Numbered from the stretch's first letter, positions 33,060 through 42,611 are shown. The stretch: 64,000 nt of DNA from Cytobacillus dafuensis (GCF_007995155.1 NZ_CP042593.1:1592001-1656000); one strand, 5' to 3'. Notes: generated by a model not told the origin, from the letters alone. Numbers and translations are program-made.

Positions 33060-34263
33060 TGAGAAGAAGCTTTGGAAAGAGCGTTTTAACACGTGGCTGA
33101 AAGAGATCGCGCGTTACTCACGCTATATTTTTAATGGACATATTGTTATTGTAATGGTTTTTTTGCTTGGAACAGCTGCTTTTTATTATCAGGAGTGGTT
33201 AAAAACCATTCAAGAACAATTCCCAGTTGCAATTATTATGGCGATGGCTATTGCATTTATATTAACCTATAGTCCGATCAATACCTTTCTCACTGAAGCG
33301 GATAAGATTTTCCTTCTCCCTCTTGAAAGCAGGCTAAAAGGCTATTTTACGCGCTCTATAATTGCAAGCTTTATCATACATGCATATTTGCTTTTTATTG
33401 GGCTTGGTGTTTTTATGCCTTTGTATGCAAGAGTAAATGATGGCGATTTTAAAAAATATGTCCCGTTTTTGATTGCCATTCTACTAATGAAGGTATTAAA
33501 TCTCTTCATTCGCTGGAAGGTTCAATATTATGTCGAAACAAAAGTGCATGTATTCGATTCAATTATAAGGTATGCAGTCAATGCGGTTTTTCTATACTTT
33601 CTTTTCTCAGGTGCGGGATTAATATTCCTTCTTCCTGAAGCAGCGTTATTACTAATTATGCTGTTCTATTATGATAAGAGTACAAAAGAAAAAGGGCTGA
33701 AATGGGAGTTTTTAATTGAAGCGGATGAAAGAAGAAGGACTTCCTTTTACAGGCTCGCCAATTTATTTACTGATGTCCCGAAGTTAAGACAACGTGTGAA
33801 AAGACGGAAATGGCTCGATTGGGTATTCAGTAAGCTGCCATTTGCACAGAATGTAACATTCAGCCATCTTTATGCTAGAACCTTCCTGCGGGCAGGTGAT
33901 TATTTTGGTTTATTTATTCGTTTAACACTTATTGGAGCAGGAATTATATATTTCTTTTCCTTTGGATTGGGTCAAGTCTTAGTTGTGCTGCTGATTGTCT
34001 ACCTAACTGGCTTTCAGCTAGTGCCTTTGTGGAATCACCATTCAAACAAGCTATGGATTAAGCTATACCCTGTAAATGAGCAACTAAAGATACAGTCATT
34101 TAAGCGACTTCTTACAAACGTTTTATATTGTCAGACTGTATTATTGACGATCACCATTTTTATTAAGGGTGAATGGAAGATGGCGATCCTCTCCCTTGCA
34201 GCTGGATTTGGACTTTCGTACTTCTTTTCAAATGTATATATTCAAAAAAAGCTTTTGAAATAG
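33052..34263 (+). CDS. ecsB: ABC transporter permease EcsB
   Basis: A 403-residue membrane protein with about eight hydrophobic segments in two clusters (residues 28-170 and 265-400). A basic cytoplasmic region lies between them (RLANLFTDVPKLRQRVKRRK). Partner of EcsA. Translationally coupled by overlap of the start with the end of ecsA; GGAAGAAGATT gives a weak ribosome binding site. An inverted R3 repeat follows and separates it from ecsC. Confidence 0.93.
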   Translation: MFDEKKLWKERFNTWLKEIARYSRYIFNGHIVIVMVFLLGTAAFYYQEWLKTIQEQFPVAIIMAMAIAFILTYSPINTFLTEADKIFLLPLESRLKGYFTRSIIASFIIHAYLLFIGLGVFMPLYARVNDGDFKKYVPFLIAILLMKVLNLFIRWKVQYYVETKVHVFDSIIRYAVNAVFLYFLFSGAGLIFLLPEAALLLIMLFYYDKSTKEKGLKWEFLIEADERRRTSFYRLANLFTDVPKLRQRVKRRKWLDWVFSKLPFAQNVTFSHLYARTFLRAGDYFGLFIRLTLIGAGIIYFFSFGLGQVLVVLLIVYLTGFQLVPLWNHHSNKLWIKLYPVNEQLKIQSFKRLLTNVLYCQTVLLTITIFIKGEWKMAILSLAAGFGLSYFFSNVYIQKKLLK

Positions 34264-34302
34264 AATACGTATGAAATGAATCTAATCATCTGATTAAACG
34301 TA

Positions 34303-34463
34303 ATAAAGTGAAACTTCCATCAGTGTGGGCGGTTCTTTCAGCCCCCACTGATGGTTAGTTGAACCAATCGGGCCTTTACGGGCAGTTGATCCCCCACTTA
34401 GGTTTCTTTGATTCTCTCGCAACCTTGTAGTTGGGGTCTTACTGCCCGTTAATCTGCGATAAA
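34303..34463 (-). repeat. R3 structured repeat, copy 2 (inverted, medium form)
   Basis: Reads on the minus strand from TTATCGCAGATTAACGGGCAG to GGAAGTTTCACTTTAT. Both the GGGCAGT/ACTGCCC module and the CCATCAGTGGGGG/CCCACACTGATGG module are present, joined by a short CCCGATTGGTTCAACTAA spacer without the extra cassettes. Occupies the ecsB-ecsC gap. Confidence 0.8.
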
Positions 34464-34492
34464 TATTATGAATAATAAAGGATGGTTAGCGT

Positions 34493-35218
34493 ATGAATGA
34501 ATATGAATTAAGAGCCTTATGTGAATTAGAAGAGTGGAAGTTTTCATTGATAAAGAAATCTGGTATTTTAAACCGTCTTTCAAAAAAAGCACAGACAAAA
34601 GTAAATAGTCTTATACCGGAAAAGGCTCATCAAATTATCACCGATAGCATAAAAAACATGGTAAAAGCAACACTTGTTGGTTCAAATATCATAACAAAGA
34701 AGAAACAAGAAGTTGGAAGAACATTAGAAGAAAAAGACACTAAGTTTTATGAAAAATTGTCATCCCACAAGAAAACAGCTGTAATTGAAGGGGCTGGAAC
34801 AGGCGCAGGAGGGTTATTCCTTGGATTAGCTGATTTTCCTTTACTCTTATCGATCAAAATGAAATTTCTTTTCGAGGCCGCGACAATATATGGCTTTGAT
34901 ACAAATGAATACGAAGAACGATTATTTATTCTCCATGTATTTAAGCTTGCCTTTTCAAGTGATGATAAAAGAAGAGAAACACTCCTGATAGTAGAGAATT
35001 GGGAGGAAAGAAAATCCAGAATTTTAGAAATGGACTGGAGAGAATTTCAACAAGAATATCGTGACTATATTGATTTCGTTAAGATGCTCCAGCTTTTACC
35101 GGGAATTGGAGCGGCGGTTGGCGCATATGCAAATAATAATCTAATGGAGCAGCTTGGAAAAACTGCAAAAAATGCCTATCGGATGAGGATATTAAACACA
35201 GCCCCTAAGCTAGATTAA
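34493..35218 (+). CDS. ecsC: EcsC family protein
   Basis: A 241-residue EcsC-domain protein. Helical N-terminus, then GAGTGAGGLFLGLADFPLLL (near residue 100, semi-hydrophobic) and C-terminal LLPGIGAAVGAYANNNLM. It is the third gene of the B. subtilis ecs operon, dispensable for Ecs function there. Here an R3 repeat lies between ecsB and ecsC, so co-transcription is doubtful. AAAGGATGG precedes ATG 34493. The stop lies inside the terminator. Confidence 0.92.
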   Translation: MNEYELRALCELEEWKFSLIKKSGILNRLSKKAQTKVNSLIPEKAHQIITDSIKNMVKATLVGSNIITKKKQEVGRTLEEKDTKFYEKLSSHKKTAVIEGAGTGAGGLFLGLADFPLLLSIKMKFLFEAATIYGFDTNEYEERLFILHVFKLAFSSDDKRRETLLIVENWEERKSRILEMDWREFQQEYRDYIDFVKMLQLLPGIGAAVGAYANNNLMEQLGKTAKNAYRMRILNTAPKLD

Positions 35219-35229
35219 GCTTTGGGGCT
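35200..35229 (+). terminator. Terminator of ecsC
   Basis: AGCCCC-TA-AGCT paired with AGCT-TT-GGGGCT around a 6-nt loop. It overlaps the ecsC stop codon and is followed by GTTATGTTTTTC. Confidence 0.7.
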
Positions 35230-35246
35230 GTTATGTTTTTCTTCGT

Positions 35247-35498
35247 TTATTTTCTTTTGTTTTTACCAAACTTCTCGTTACCACGTTTAAAGTTACCCGT
35301 AATTTTAGCTAACAATAACTGTACTTCTGTAATATTATCTTCAACTTCTTTAATTCTTGCTATAAGACGCTCAGCCTCCCTATCCTTTACAATTTTTATT
35401 TGTTTACCTCCGTAATAGATTACTACCGTTCCTTTTTTCGTTATTTGATAAGCAAATGGTTCTTCACTTAATCTGTTTCGTTTATCTATTTCGCTCAA
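35247..35498 (-). CDS. 83-residue basic protein, unknown
   Basis: A soluble protein with an N-terminal beta-rich part (QITKKGTVVIYYGGKQIKIV), a helix (EAERLIARIKEVEDNITEVQ) and a K/R/N-rich tail. The TTG start at 35498 has AGGGAG at 8-base spacing. It lies 16 bases downstream of yhaA on the same strand and is probably co-transcribed with it. No family recognised; a nucleic-acid-binding role would be a guess from its charge. Confidence 0.7.
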   Translation of the reverse strand: MSEIDKRNRLSEEPFAYQITKKGTVVIYYGGKQIKIVKDREAERLIARIKEVEDNITEVQLLLAKITGNFKRGNEKFGKNKRK

Positions 35499-35514
35499 TA
35501 CACCGTCTCCCTAA

Positions 35515-36732
35515 TTATTTATTGTTACTTAACAGCTTCTCTTTCTTTCTCATTTTTGCATAAGCATGAAATTGGAGGGCAGCAGAACCAAGCGTTTTCG
35601 CTGCAACCAACATCGCTTTTTCATCGATATCAAATTTAGGATGATGATGCGGATAATTTTCTATCATATTTTCCGGCTTGGCTCCAGTAAAGAAAAATGT
35701 ACCCTTAACATGCTGAAGATAGTAGGCAAAATCCTCTCCACCCATGTGAGGCTCTGTCTCCTCGACAGCGGTAACATCACCAATATTTTTTGCACACTCT
35801 ATTAAGTACTCAGTTTCATTTCGATGATTTACAACAGCAGGGTAACCTCTTTCATATAAGTATTGATAGGTGCAGTCTGCTGTGTAGCACGTTCCTTTTA
35901 TAATTCGTTCAATCTCTTTTTCGATATTGGCACGAATGTCTTCGCTGAAAGTACGCACAGTTCCGCCTATTTTTGCTTTATCAGCAATAACATTAAAGGC
36001 ATTATCCGCGACAAATGAACCAACTGAGACGACGGCAGAATCGATAGGATTGACTTTTCTGCTGACGATTTGCTGTAAATTAACTACTGCTTGAGAAGCT
36101 GTAACAATGGCATCCTTCGTTTTGTGCGGCTGTGCTCCATGGCCGCCTCTTCCTTGTATAGTAATATCGAAACGATCGGCAGCTGCCATAATAGGGCCAA
36201 CGCGATATTGAATGGTACCTGTCGACTCTGATGCCCATAAATGTGTGCCAAAAATAACATCAACACCGTTAAGGCATCCATCCTCAATCATTGAAATAGC
36301 TCCACCTGGTGCGTACTCCTCAGCATGCTGGTGGATCATGACATATGTTCCTTCAAGCTCATCTCTCATTTCATGCAGTGATTTTGCGAGAACAAGTAAA
36401 GTAGCCGTATGTCCATCGTGGCCGCAAGCATGCATGACACCAGGCACCAATGATTTATATGGAACGTCTTTTTCATCTTGGATCGGTAATGCATCAAAAT
36501 CGGCTCTTAGTGCAACTGTTTTTCCAGGCTTGCTCCCATAAATTTTAGCAACTACCCCATTGCCTCCAACATTGCCTCTTACTTCAATTCCCATTTTTTC
36601 ATAATATGTTTTTATGTAATTAGCTGTATTTACTTCCTTAAATGAGAGCTCTGGGTGCTGATGAAGGAATCGTCTTATCGAAACCATTTCATCATAATAA
36701 TTATCCAATTTTGAAAACAAATTACTTAGCAT
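35515..36732 (-). CDS. yhaA: M20-family amidohydrolase YhaA
   Basis: A 405-residue M20D metallopeptidase-like amidohydrolase. It has metal-site motifs HACGHDGH (near residue 103), HAEE and a late MGGEDFAYYL, and a dimerisation insert with GRGGHGAQPH. Family enzymes remove N-acyl groups from amino acids or indole-acetyl conjugates. The substrate is not defined by sequence. GGAGTGAG precedes the ATG. Position after ecsC matches yhaA of B. subtilis. Confidence 0.9.
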   Translation of the reverse strand: MLSNLFSKLDNYYDEMVSIRRFLHQHPELSFKEVNTANYIKTYYEKMGIEVRGNVGGNGVVAKIYGSKPGKTVALRADFDALPIQDEKDVPYKSLVPGVMHACGHDGHTATLLVLAKSLHEMRDELEGTYVMIHQHAEEYAPGGAISMIEDGCLNGVDVIFGTHLWASESTGTIQYRVGPIMAAADRFDITIQGRGGHGAQPHKTKDAIVTASQAVVNLQQIVSRKVNPIDSAVVSVGSFVADNAFNVIADKAKIGGTVRTFSEDIRANIEKEIERIIKGTCYTADCTYQYLYERGYPAVVNHRNETEYLIECAKNIGDVTAVEETEPHMGGEDFAYYLQHVKGTFFFTGAKPENMIENYPHHHPKFDIDEKAMLVAAKTLGSAALQFHAYAKMRKKEKLLSNNK

Positions 36733-36857
36733 ATTTTCTCACTCCGATTATTTTGTATTTTTAGACTATTATAACATTTTATTTTGAGTAAATGTTAATC
36801 TAGAATAAGGACACGAATTGGGAAAGTTCCTGTAAAAGAAATGAGGAGTTTACAGAA

Positions 36858-37499
36858 ATGGAAATGAGAAAATCTAAAATAGCTTATATATTTTTATTGA
36901 TAGCAATAGTCGTTTTTTTGTATTTTTTTCTTGTTGTAAGAGAAGGGGAGCCTCTTCTATTTGATAGCACTATTAGTTCCTATCTAACTCATTTTTTTAC
37001 TGAATCGTCTTACCCGTTCTTTAAGTTGTTCAATGTTTTGGGCTCAACGATTGGAACCGGAATTATTTCTCTTTTTGTTATTGGATTACTTTGGGTAATA
37101 AAGAGGGACTATGCCGGTATGGCTTTGCTTGCTTTAGCAATCTCGCTTGGTAATTTGTTAAATATGTGGCTAAAGGAGATCGTTGGGCGCCCACGTCCCG
37201 AAGTGGAACACTTAGTAAATGTAAAAAGCTTTAGCTTTCCGAGTGGACATGCCATGATGGGGATGATCCTCTATATGCTGATTGCTTATTTTATAATGAA
37301 CAATGTGAGATCAAATGTAACAAAGTGGTTTGTGGTGATTATGGCTGGAATGATGATTCTTTTCATGGGAATTAGCCGGATCGTTTTGCAAGTTCATTAT
37401 CCTTCGGATGTAGCTGCAGGCCTGGCCTTAGGCTTTATATGGACATTTATCTGGATTACTTTATATGAAATCGTAAAGGGGAAATTAAAGAGGAGGTGA
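36858..37499 (+). CDS. PAP2-family lipid phosphatase
   Basis: A 213-residue membrane phosphatase with six helices. The three PAP2 motifs are KEIVGRPRP (near residue 108), PSGH (near 130) and SRIVLQVHYPSD (near 178), all catalytic residues intact. Likely substrates are undecaprenyl pyrophosphate or phosphatidylglycerophosphate, at the outer face of the membrane. GAGGAG precedes ATG 36858 with long spacing. It is monocistronic, divergent from yhaA and convergent with the yhfA-like gene. Confidence 0.88.
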   Translation: MEMRKSKIAYIFLLIAIVVFLYFFLVVREGEPLLFDSTISSYLTHFFTESSYPFFKLFNVLGSTIGTGIISLFVIGLLWVIKRDYAGMALLALAISLGNLLNMWLKEIVGRPRPEVEHLVNVKSFSFPSGHAMMGMILYMLIAYFIMNNVRSNVTKWFVVIMAGMMILFMGISRIVLQVHYPSDVAAGLALGFIWTFIWITLYEIVKGKLKRR

Positions 37500-37562
37500 A
37501 TGGAAGTTATTGTAGACGGAGAAGCTGCTAGAAATTGGAATAATACTATCGAGCAGCTTCAT

Positions 37563-37671
37563 TTATCGCAGATTAACGGGCAGTAAGACCCTCACTACAA
37601 GGTTGCGAGAGGATCAAAGAAACCTAAGTGGGGGATGAAAGAGCCCCCCACTGATGGAAGTTTCACTTTAT
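37563..37671 (+). repeat. R3 structured repeat, copy 3 (internal deletion)
   Basis: Only 109 bp. The sequence jumps from CCTAAGTGGGGGAT of the first module straight to GAAAG...CCCCCCACTGATGG of the last module. Both full-length junctions share GTGGGGGAT, so this looks like a deletion between direct repeats. It ends 1 base before the stop codon of the minus-strand yhfA-like gene. Confidence 0.8.
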
Positions 37672-37672
37672 T

Positions 37673-39079
37673 CTAAATTAAAAACATCGCTACTAATGTT
37701 GTAACAACTAATCCGATCGTAACGGGCAGAATATTTCTGCGGGCAAGTTCGAAAGGATCTACATTACATATCGCTGCTGCTGGGATGAGCGCCCATGGGA
37801 CAAGCGTTCCACCGCCTACCCAGATGCCTGCAATTTGCCCTAATGCGGTTAATGTAGCGGCACCTGATCCAATTGCCGCGGCAAATAGCTTTGCAATAGA
37901 CCCTGCAAGCGAAATTCCTGAGAAGCCTGAACCATCCAAACCAGTAATAGATCCAACAACAGTCAGTGTGATGGCGCTGATTTCTTTACTCAAAGGAACT
38001 AGTGCAGCCAATCCAACCCCTAGGTCATTTACGATTCCGTGAGAGCTTTCAGGTAAAAAGTCGCCAATGATAGTTGAGAAACCTGAATCACCTAAATAGA
38101 AGAAGGCAGCGATTGGGATAACTGGGCCAAAAACCTTAAATCCAAATTGGAAGCCATCAATGAGATAGCTCGTTGTTTTTTCCAGCCCGTTGTTTTTGTG
38201 AGCCAGAAGTGCAATGATTAATAGGATAAAAATGGATGTCCCGCCAACTAAAGCAGTAGCATCTCCACCTTGCAAATCCAATATATACATCGCAGCGACA
38301 TCGACAGCAAATAATAAAGGAATTAAGAGGGCGAAGAAACGCTTTTGACCGAGGGAGAGGTATTGATGATTATCTTTTTTCTCAGAAGTATTTTCGTTAG
38401 CATATGGTGCAAGTCCTGTACTAGCATTTAATTTTCCTAGTTTTATATCTCGTTTTAATAGATAAAATGCAGTGATTGTTGTGACAGCTCCCATGACAAT
38501 TACGAGTGGGATACTAGCATTTATTACATCTCCAACCGGCAATCCAGCAGCATCCGCAGTTAATTTTGGAGCGGCTTGAATAACAAAGTCACCAGATAAG
38601 GCAATGCCATGACCAAATAGATTCATTGCGACTGCTACCCCAAGAGCAGGGAGTCCAACACGAATGGCAACAGGAAGTAAAACAGCTCCCATTAAAGCGA
38701 CGGCAGGAGAGGGCCAGAAAAACCAGGAAATCACCATCATTACTATTCCGATCGTCCAGTAGGCAAGAGCAGGTGTTTTGATTAACTTCGCAAAGGGAGA
38801 AATCATAACATCATTTATTTCAGTTATAGTTAGTATTCTGCTCATGGCAACAATGATTGAAATAATGAGAATTGTAGGAAGCAGTTCTGATATGGCGAAA
38901 ATAAAGCTATTAAAAATGCTGCTGACAGACGAACTCAAAGATCCTGTTGCGGTTATGGCGATTAAGAAAATACCAAGTATACATACAAGAGTGGTATCTC
39001 TTCTCATAACCATGAAGCCAATAATAAATACAATGAAAAGTACATAAATCCAGTGAAGTGCCGTTAATTCCACTCCCAT
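37673..39079 (-). CDS. yhfA: YhfA-like 12-helix transporter
   Basis: A 468-residue integral membrane protein with about 12 hydrophobic segments. A central polar loop (RDIKLGKLNASTG to SEKKDNHQYL) splits two halves of similar layout, as in ion-transporter-superfamily (GntP/DctM/ArsB) permeases. Substrate unknown. The position after yhaA and the size match B. subtilis YhfA. AAGGAGGAG lies 7 bases before the ATG. R3 copy 3 lies directly at its 3' end and may act as terminator. Confidence 0.75.
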   Translation of the reverse strand: MGVELTALHWIYVLFIVFIIGFMVMRRDTTLVCILGIFLIAITATGSLSSSVSSIFNSFIFAISELLPTILIISIIVAMSRILTITEINDVMISPFAKLIKTPALAYWTIGIVMMVISWFFWPSPAVALMGAVLLPVAIRVGLPALGVAVAMNLFGHGIALSGDFVIQAAPKLTADAAGLPVGDVINASIPLVIVMGAVTTITAFYLLKRDIKLGKLNASTGLAPYANENTSEKKDNHQYLSLGQKRFFALLIPLLFAVDVAAMYILDLQGGDATALVGGTSIFILLIIALLAHKNNGLEKTTSYLIDGFQFGFKVFGPVIPIAAFFYLGDSGFSTIIGDFLPESSHGIVNDLGVGLAALVPLSKEISAITLTVVGSITGLDGSGFSGISLAGSIAKLFAAAIGSGAATLTALGQIAGIWVGGGTLVPWALIPAAAICNVDPFELARRNILPVTIGLVVTTLVAMFLI

Positions 39080-39318
39080 TCATTCTCCTCCTTGTCACCA
39101 ATTTCTATTTCAATTCTAGGCATTTAACTAGACCCAAAATGTATTACAGAATATGAAAAAGATTTGAATTTGTGATCATACTTTTCCATAAATAATTAAT
39201 GTTGTTTTTGAAATAATCAATTCATTAACAAGACTTAATAGGTCGATTCGATTTTTATTAAAAAAGATGCTATATTTTCTTTCTAAACATTTTTCTTTTA
39301 AGGAAAAGGAAGTTTACG

Positions 39319-41565
39319 ATGATAACAACATACGAGTATATAAAAAATTGGCAAAAGGCATTAAAAGCTGAAATTATGCATTTAAAAAAGGATGGAAGTA
39401 CAAAATACCGTTTATTCAATGGAAGACTGCTTTCCAATAATCATGCATTTACTTATTTTTTCGACAGTGTCTCTCATATAAAGATACCGGTTGGTTCTTC
39501 GGTGAGAATTGAATGGGGGAGCAAGAAGTCGGAAGGACGCATTCTTTCATCAGAAGGAAAAAGCGTCATTATCGAGATAGAAGAGAATTTAGGCGTTTCT
39601 TTATCAGAAGTCTTATTAGTTTATGATCCATGGGAACTCCTCGATGAGCTTTTTCAACGATTGGAAGAAATGAAAGGAAGCAAACGGAAAAGAAGCAGGA
39701 TAAAAGTGTTATTAGATCCGTCCATAAAGGCTAAGCACCCTGAGGATAAAATTAAATCGAATGTCCATGAGCTCATCCTGCGTTCTAAGTATAATCCTGT
39801 TACATATGTATGGGGTCCTCCTGGTACGGGGAAGACTTATACACTTGCCAGAGTTGCCGCAAATAAATATATGAAGGGCTTACGGGTGCTTGTTCTATCT
39901 CATAGTAATCAGGCAGTTGATGTTTTAATGTCTGAAGTATCGTTATTTTTAGAGAAAAAGGGATACAAGAATAGAGGAGAGCTTCTTCGGTATGGGTCTC
40001 AATTAGGAGAGGCTATTAAAAATCGCCCCTTTATGACAGCAACGCAATTAATTGAAAAACATCATACCGGATTAGCAGAAGATAAGTTGAGTCTTACAGA
40101 GGAACGTCGATTATTGAAATTAGATTTATCTAGTTCATTCAGTAAAAAAGATACAGAAAGATTGCTGCATATAGAAAAGAAGCTTGGAAGTATTTTAGAT
40201 AAAATTCGTCAAAAAGAACTTGAATTTTTAAAAGAAGCTAAGGTTATTGGTACGACGTTAGCGAAAGCAGCGAGTGACTCAGCTATATATGAAAAAGAAT
40301 TTGATCTTGTTATTGTGGATGAAGCGAGCATGGCTTATATTCCACAAGCAGCTTTTGCCGCTACACTTGCAAAAAGAACAATCATATGCGGAGATTTTAA
40401 GCAACTCCCTCCGATCGCTTCCGCAAGACACCCTCTTGTTAATGAATGGCTTCGAGAGGATATATTCCATAAATCTGGTGTGTCAAAATCGGTTGAGGAA
40501 GGGAAGCTACACCCTCATTTATTTCTTCTTAAAGAGCAGCGCAGAATGCACCCTGATATTTCTTCCTTCACGAATAAATATATATACCACTCGCTAGTAG
40601 GAGATCATAAAAGTGTATGGCAATTAAAAAGGGACATTGCTAAAAGAACGCCTTTCGAGAACCAAGCTTCAGTATTGTTAGACTCATCAGGTGCAGGTGA
40701 GTATTGTATGATAGATCGATTTTCAAAATCCCGAATGAATTTATGGCATCTACTTCTATCCTTTCAGCTTATATATGAAGCTTATATTGGTGGTACGAGG
40801 TCAATTGGGTATGTAACTCCATACCGTACTCAGGCTATTCTAATGGAACAATTACTTGAAGAAATATATGGGGAAGATCTTAAGGAGGCAGGTATCATTG
40901 CCGCGACAGTTCACCGATTCCAGGGGAGTGAGCGTGATGTCATGATTTTTGATACGGTCGATAGTGATCCTCAGGAAAGGGCAGGGATGCTGTTAACTGG
41001 AAAAGAAAGTGCAAGATTGTTGAATGTAGCGATTACAAGAACAAAGGGCAAGTTTATACATGTATGCGATTATTCATTTGTGCAAAACAAAGTCTACAAT
41101 AACAAAACATGGAGCATGCTTGCTAAGCATCAGCGTTTGAATAATAAGATGGTTCTTCCAAATGAGGTAGGTAAATGGATTAAGAATCAGCATCCAAGAT
41201 TGCAGTGGATGCATGCAAGAAAGCTCGAAATAGTCATGGGAGATATTCTTTCAGCAAAGAGTTCCATCATTCTATCGCTTCCAATAGGGGAAACTTTAAC
41301 AAAAGAATGGATTTCAGCCTTAAATCGACGAGGAAATGGAGTAAGCCTAACATTAGTCGGAACGGAACAACCTCCTGGTTTAAAATCAGATAAAGTCATT
41401 CAAGAGACGTTTCCCTTTCCTTTTATTATCATAGACAGACAATATTTGTGGCTTGGCGTTCCTATTGAAGCAAACAGAAAAGCATTACCGCCTTTTGTTG
41501 CAGCAAGACTGCAATCCAAAATGATAACAGAGTATATATTGTCCCAAATAAATGATGGACAATAG
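39319..41565 (+). CDS. Upf1-like SF1 helicase with C-terminal PLD-like domain
   Basis: A 748-residue SF1B helicase. Motifs in order: GPPGTGKTYT (I, near residue 168), VLSHSNQAVD (Ia), IVDEASMA (II), GDFKQLPP (III), EQRRMHPDIS (IV), TVHRFQGSERDV (V) and LNVAITRTKGK (VI). A basic region and an OB-like N-terminal domain (residues 1-110) precede them. The last 130 residues (SAKSSIILSLPIGETLTKEW, then GVSLTLVG) look like a phospholipase-D-fold module without the catalytic HxK. Role unknown: RNA/DNA metabolism or defence. It has no counterpart in the B. subtilis order. Single-gene unit with a shared terminator. Confidence 0.85.
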   Translation: MITTYEYIKNWQKALKAEIMHLKKDGSTKYRLFNGRLLSNNHAFTYFFDSVSHIKIPVGSSVRIEWGSKKSEGRILSSEGKSVIIEIEENLGVSLSEVLLVYDPWELLDELFQRLEEMKGSKRKRSRIKVLLDPSIKAKHPEDKIKSNVHELILRSKYNPVTYVWGPPGTGKTYTLARVAANKYMKGLRVLVLSHSNQAVDVLMSEVSLFLEKKGYKNRGELLRYGSQLGEAIKNRPFMTATQLIEKHHTGLAEDKLSLTEERRLLKLDLSSSFSKKDTERLLHIEKKLGSILDKIRQKELEFLKEAKVIGTTLAKAASDSAIYEKEFDLVIVDEASMAYIPQAAFAATLAKRTIICGDFKQLPPIASARHPLVNEWLREDIFHKSGVSKSVEEGKLHPHLFLLKEQRRMHPDISSFTNKYIYHSLVGDHKSVWQLKRDIAKRTPFENQASVLLDSSGAGEYCMIDRFSKSRMNLWHLLLSFQLIYEAYIGGTRSIGYVTPYRTQAILMEQLLEEIYGEDLKEAGIIAATVHRFQGSERDVMIFDTVDSDPQERAGMLLTGKESARLLNVAITRTKGKFIHVCDYSFVQNKVYNNKTWSMLAKHQRLNNKMVLPNEVGKWIKNQHPRLQWMHARKLEIVMGDILSAKSSIILSLPIGETLTKEWISALNRRGNGVSLTLVGTEQPPGLKSDKVIQETFPFPFIIIDRQYLWLGVPIEANRKALPPFVAARLQSKMITEYILSQINDGQ

Positions 41566-41599
41566 AAAAGGATGGGCTCTTTAAGCTCATCCTTTTCTA
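41564..41599. terminator. Bidirectional terminator
   Basis: AGAAAAGGATGGGCT paired with AGCTCATCCTTTTCT (one G-T pair), 6-nt loop. It overlaps the helicase stop codon and ends 1 base before the hmoB stop. Confidence 0.88.
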
Positions 41600-41600
41600 T

Positions 41601-42107
41601 CTATAAAGTTTTTGTTTCGGGAATAAAATATTTTTTGATGTAGGGTGCTCCAATAAATAGAGCTGCTTGTTTTGATGATGAATTTTTTTCATTAAAGTAT
41701 TCTTTGAAAGATAGAGAACTCTCCCAATCTTTAAATGATTGTTCATTTTTCCATAAGGTTAATATGACATATGTATCCGATTTTAGAGGGCGTAAAACTC
41801 TATTAGCAATTAAGCCTGGAAGTCTTTCTAATAGCTTTTCTTTATTTTTAAATCGATGTTCAAATAACGGTCTATCTTCTTCTATTATCGGGAAATGATT
41901 CATGACAACAAACTTAGCTTCTCCAAGATTACCTAAAGATTCAAGCACTTGAAATGAACGAGGCATGCTGAAAATCGTTTTCCTTTCTGTTTCATGTAAT
42001 AATACGGCATTCTCGTTATTTTGCATCAAAATAATGGTTTCGCCCGGGTGTTTGTCCTTAATTTTTTCTAAAAAGTCAAAGGTTCCACTTGTCATATAAA
42101 TATTCAT
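41601..42107 (-). CDS. hmoB: Heme-degrading monooxygenase HmoB
   Basis: A 168-residue ABM-fold protein. The N-terminal half (MNIYMTSGTFDFLEK) and the C-terminal antibiotic-biosynthesis-monooxygenase domain (VILTLWKNEQSFKDWESS) match B. subtilis HmoB (YhgC). Family role: cleaves heme to release iron. It lies next to hemEHY as in B. subtilis, though pbpF, which I recall between them there, is missing. The ATG at 42107 is used, with AAAGGGTGATTAGA upstream; the GTG at 42116 is within that site. Confidence 0.88.
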   Translation of the reverse strand: MNIYMTSGTFDFLEKIKDKHPGETIILMQNNENAVLLHETERKTIFSMPRSFQVLESLGNLGEAKFVVMNHFPIIEEDRPLFEHRFKNKEKLLERLPGLIANRVLRPLKSDTYVILTLWKNEQSFKDWESSLSFKEYFNEKNSSSKQAALFIGAPYIKKYFIPETKTL

Positions 42108-42128
42108 TCTAATCACCCTTTCGTATAT

Positions 42129-42406
42129 TTATCGCAGATTAACGGGCAGTAAGCCCCCCACTTCAAGGATTCGCGTCTGCAAAGAAGAGTAAGTGGGGGA
42201 TCAACTGCCCGTAAAGGCCCGTAAAATGAACACAGACTAAAAGCGCCACATCGTGTGGCAACGTCTGTGTGACCCACTTCCTGTGGGCCGCAACTAACCA
42301 TCAGTGGGGGGTGAAGGCCGACTAAGAACGCCACGTCCTGTGGCAACGTCGGCACTAACACGTCCTGTGCGTCGAAAAACCCCCACTGATGGAAGTTTCA
42401 CTTTAT
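42129..42406 (+). repeat. R3 structured repeat, copy 4 (long form)
   Basis: TTATCGCAGATTAACGGGCAG to GGAAGTTTCACTTTAT. Contains three CCAC-TGTGG-type palindromic cassettes between the conserved first and last modules; one of them is nearly identical to that in copy 1. It takes up half of the 504-base gap before hemE. The remaining 42407-42595 is AT-rich and should hold the hemE promoter, which I could not fix. Confidence 0.8.
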
Positions 42407-42611
42407 TATCCTTTACTTTATTCTCTCTTAATTCAATTATCCTTGCCAGAAAAACAATTTTCGTCAAATTTCCGACATTTGCACTCTTTATCTATACAAT
42501 CATTTTTGAAAAAGCTAAAGTTAGAAAGAATGGATAGTTGTCTAAATTTCAATTTACACTATAAATATATTACAATGTTAAGCAGACAGTCTTGAAAGGT
42601 GGATATTATTA

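Noticed and set aside
42113..42361. 82-codon open frame over R3 copy 4
   Set aside because: It lies wholly within a palindromic repeat whose modules also occur elsewhere with different reading frames.
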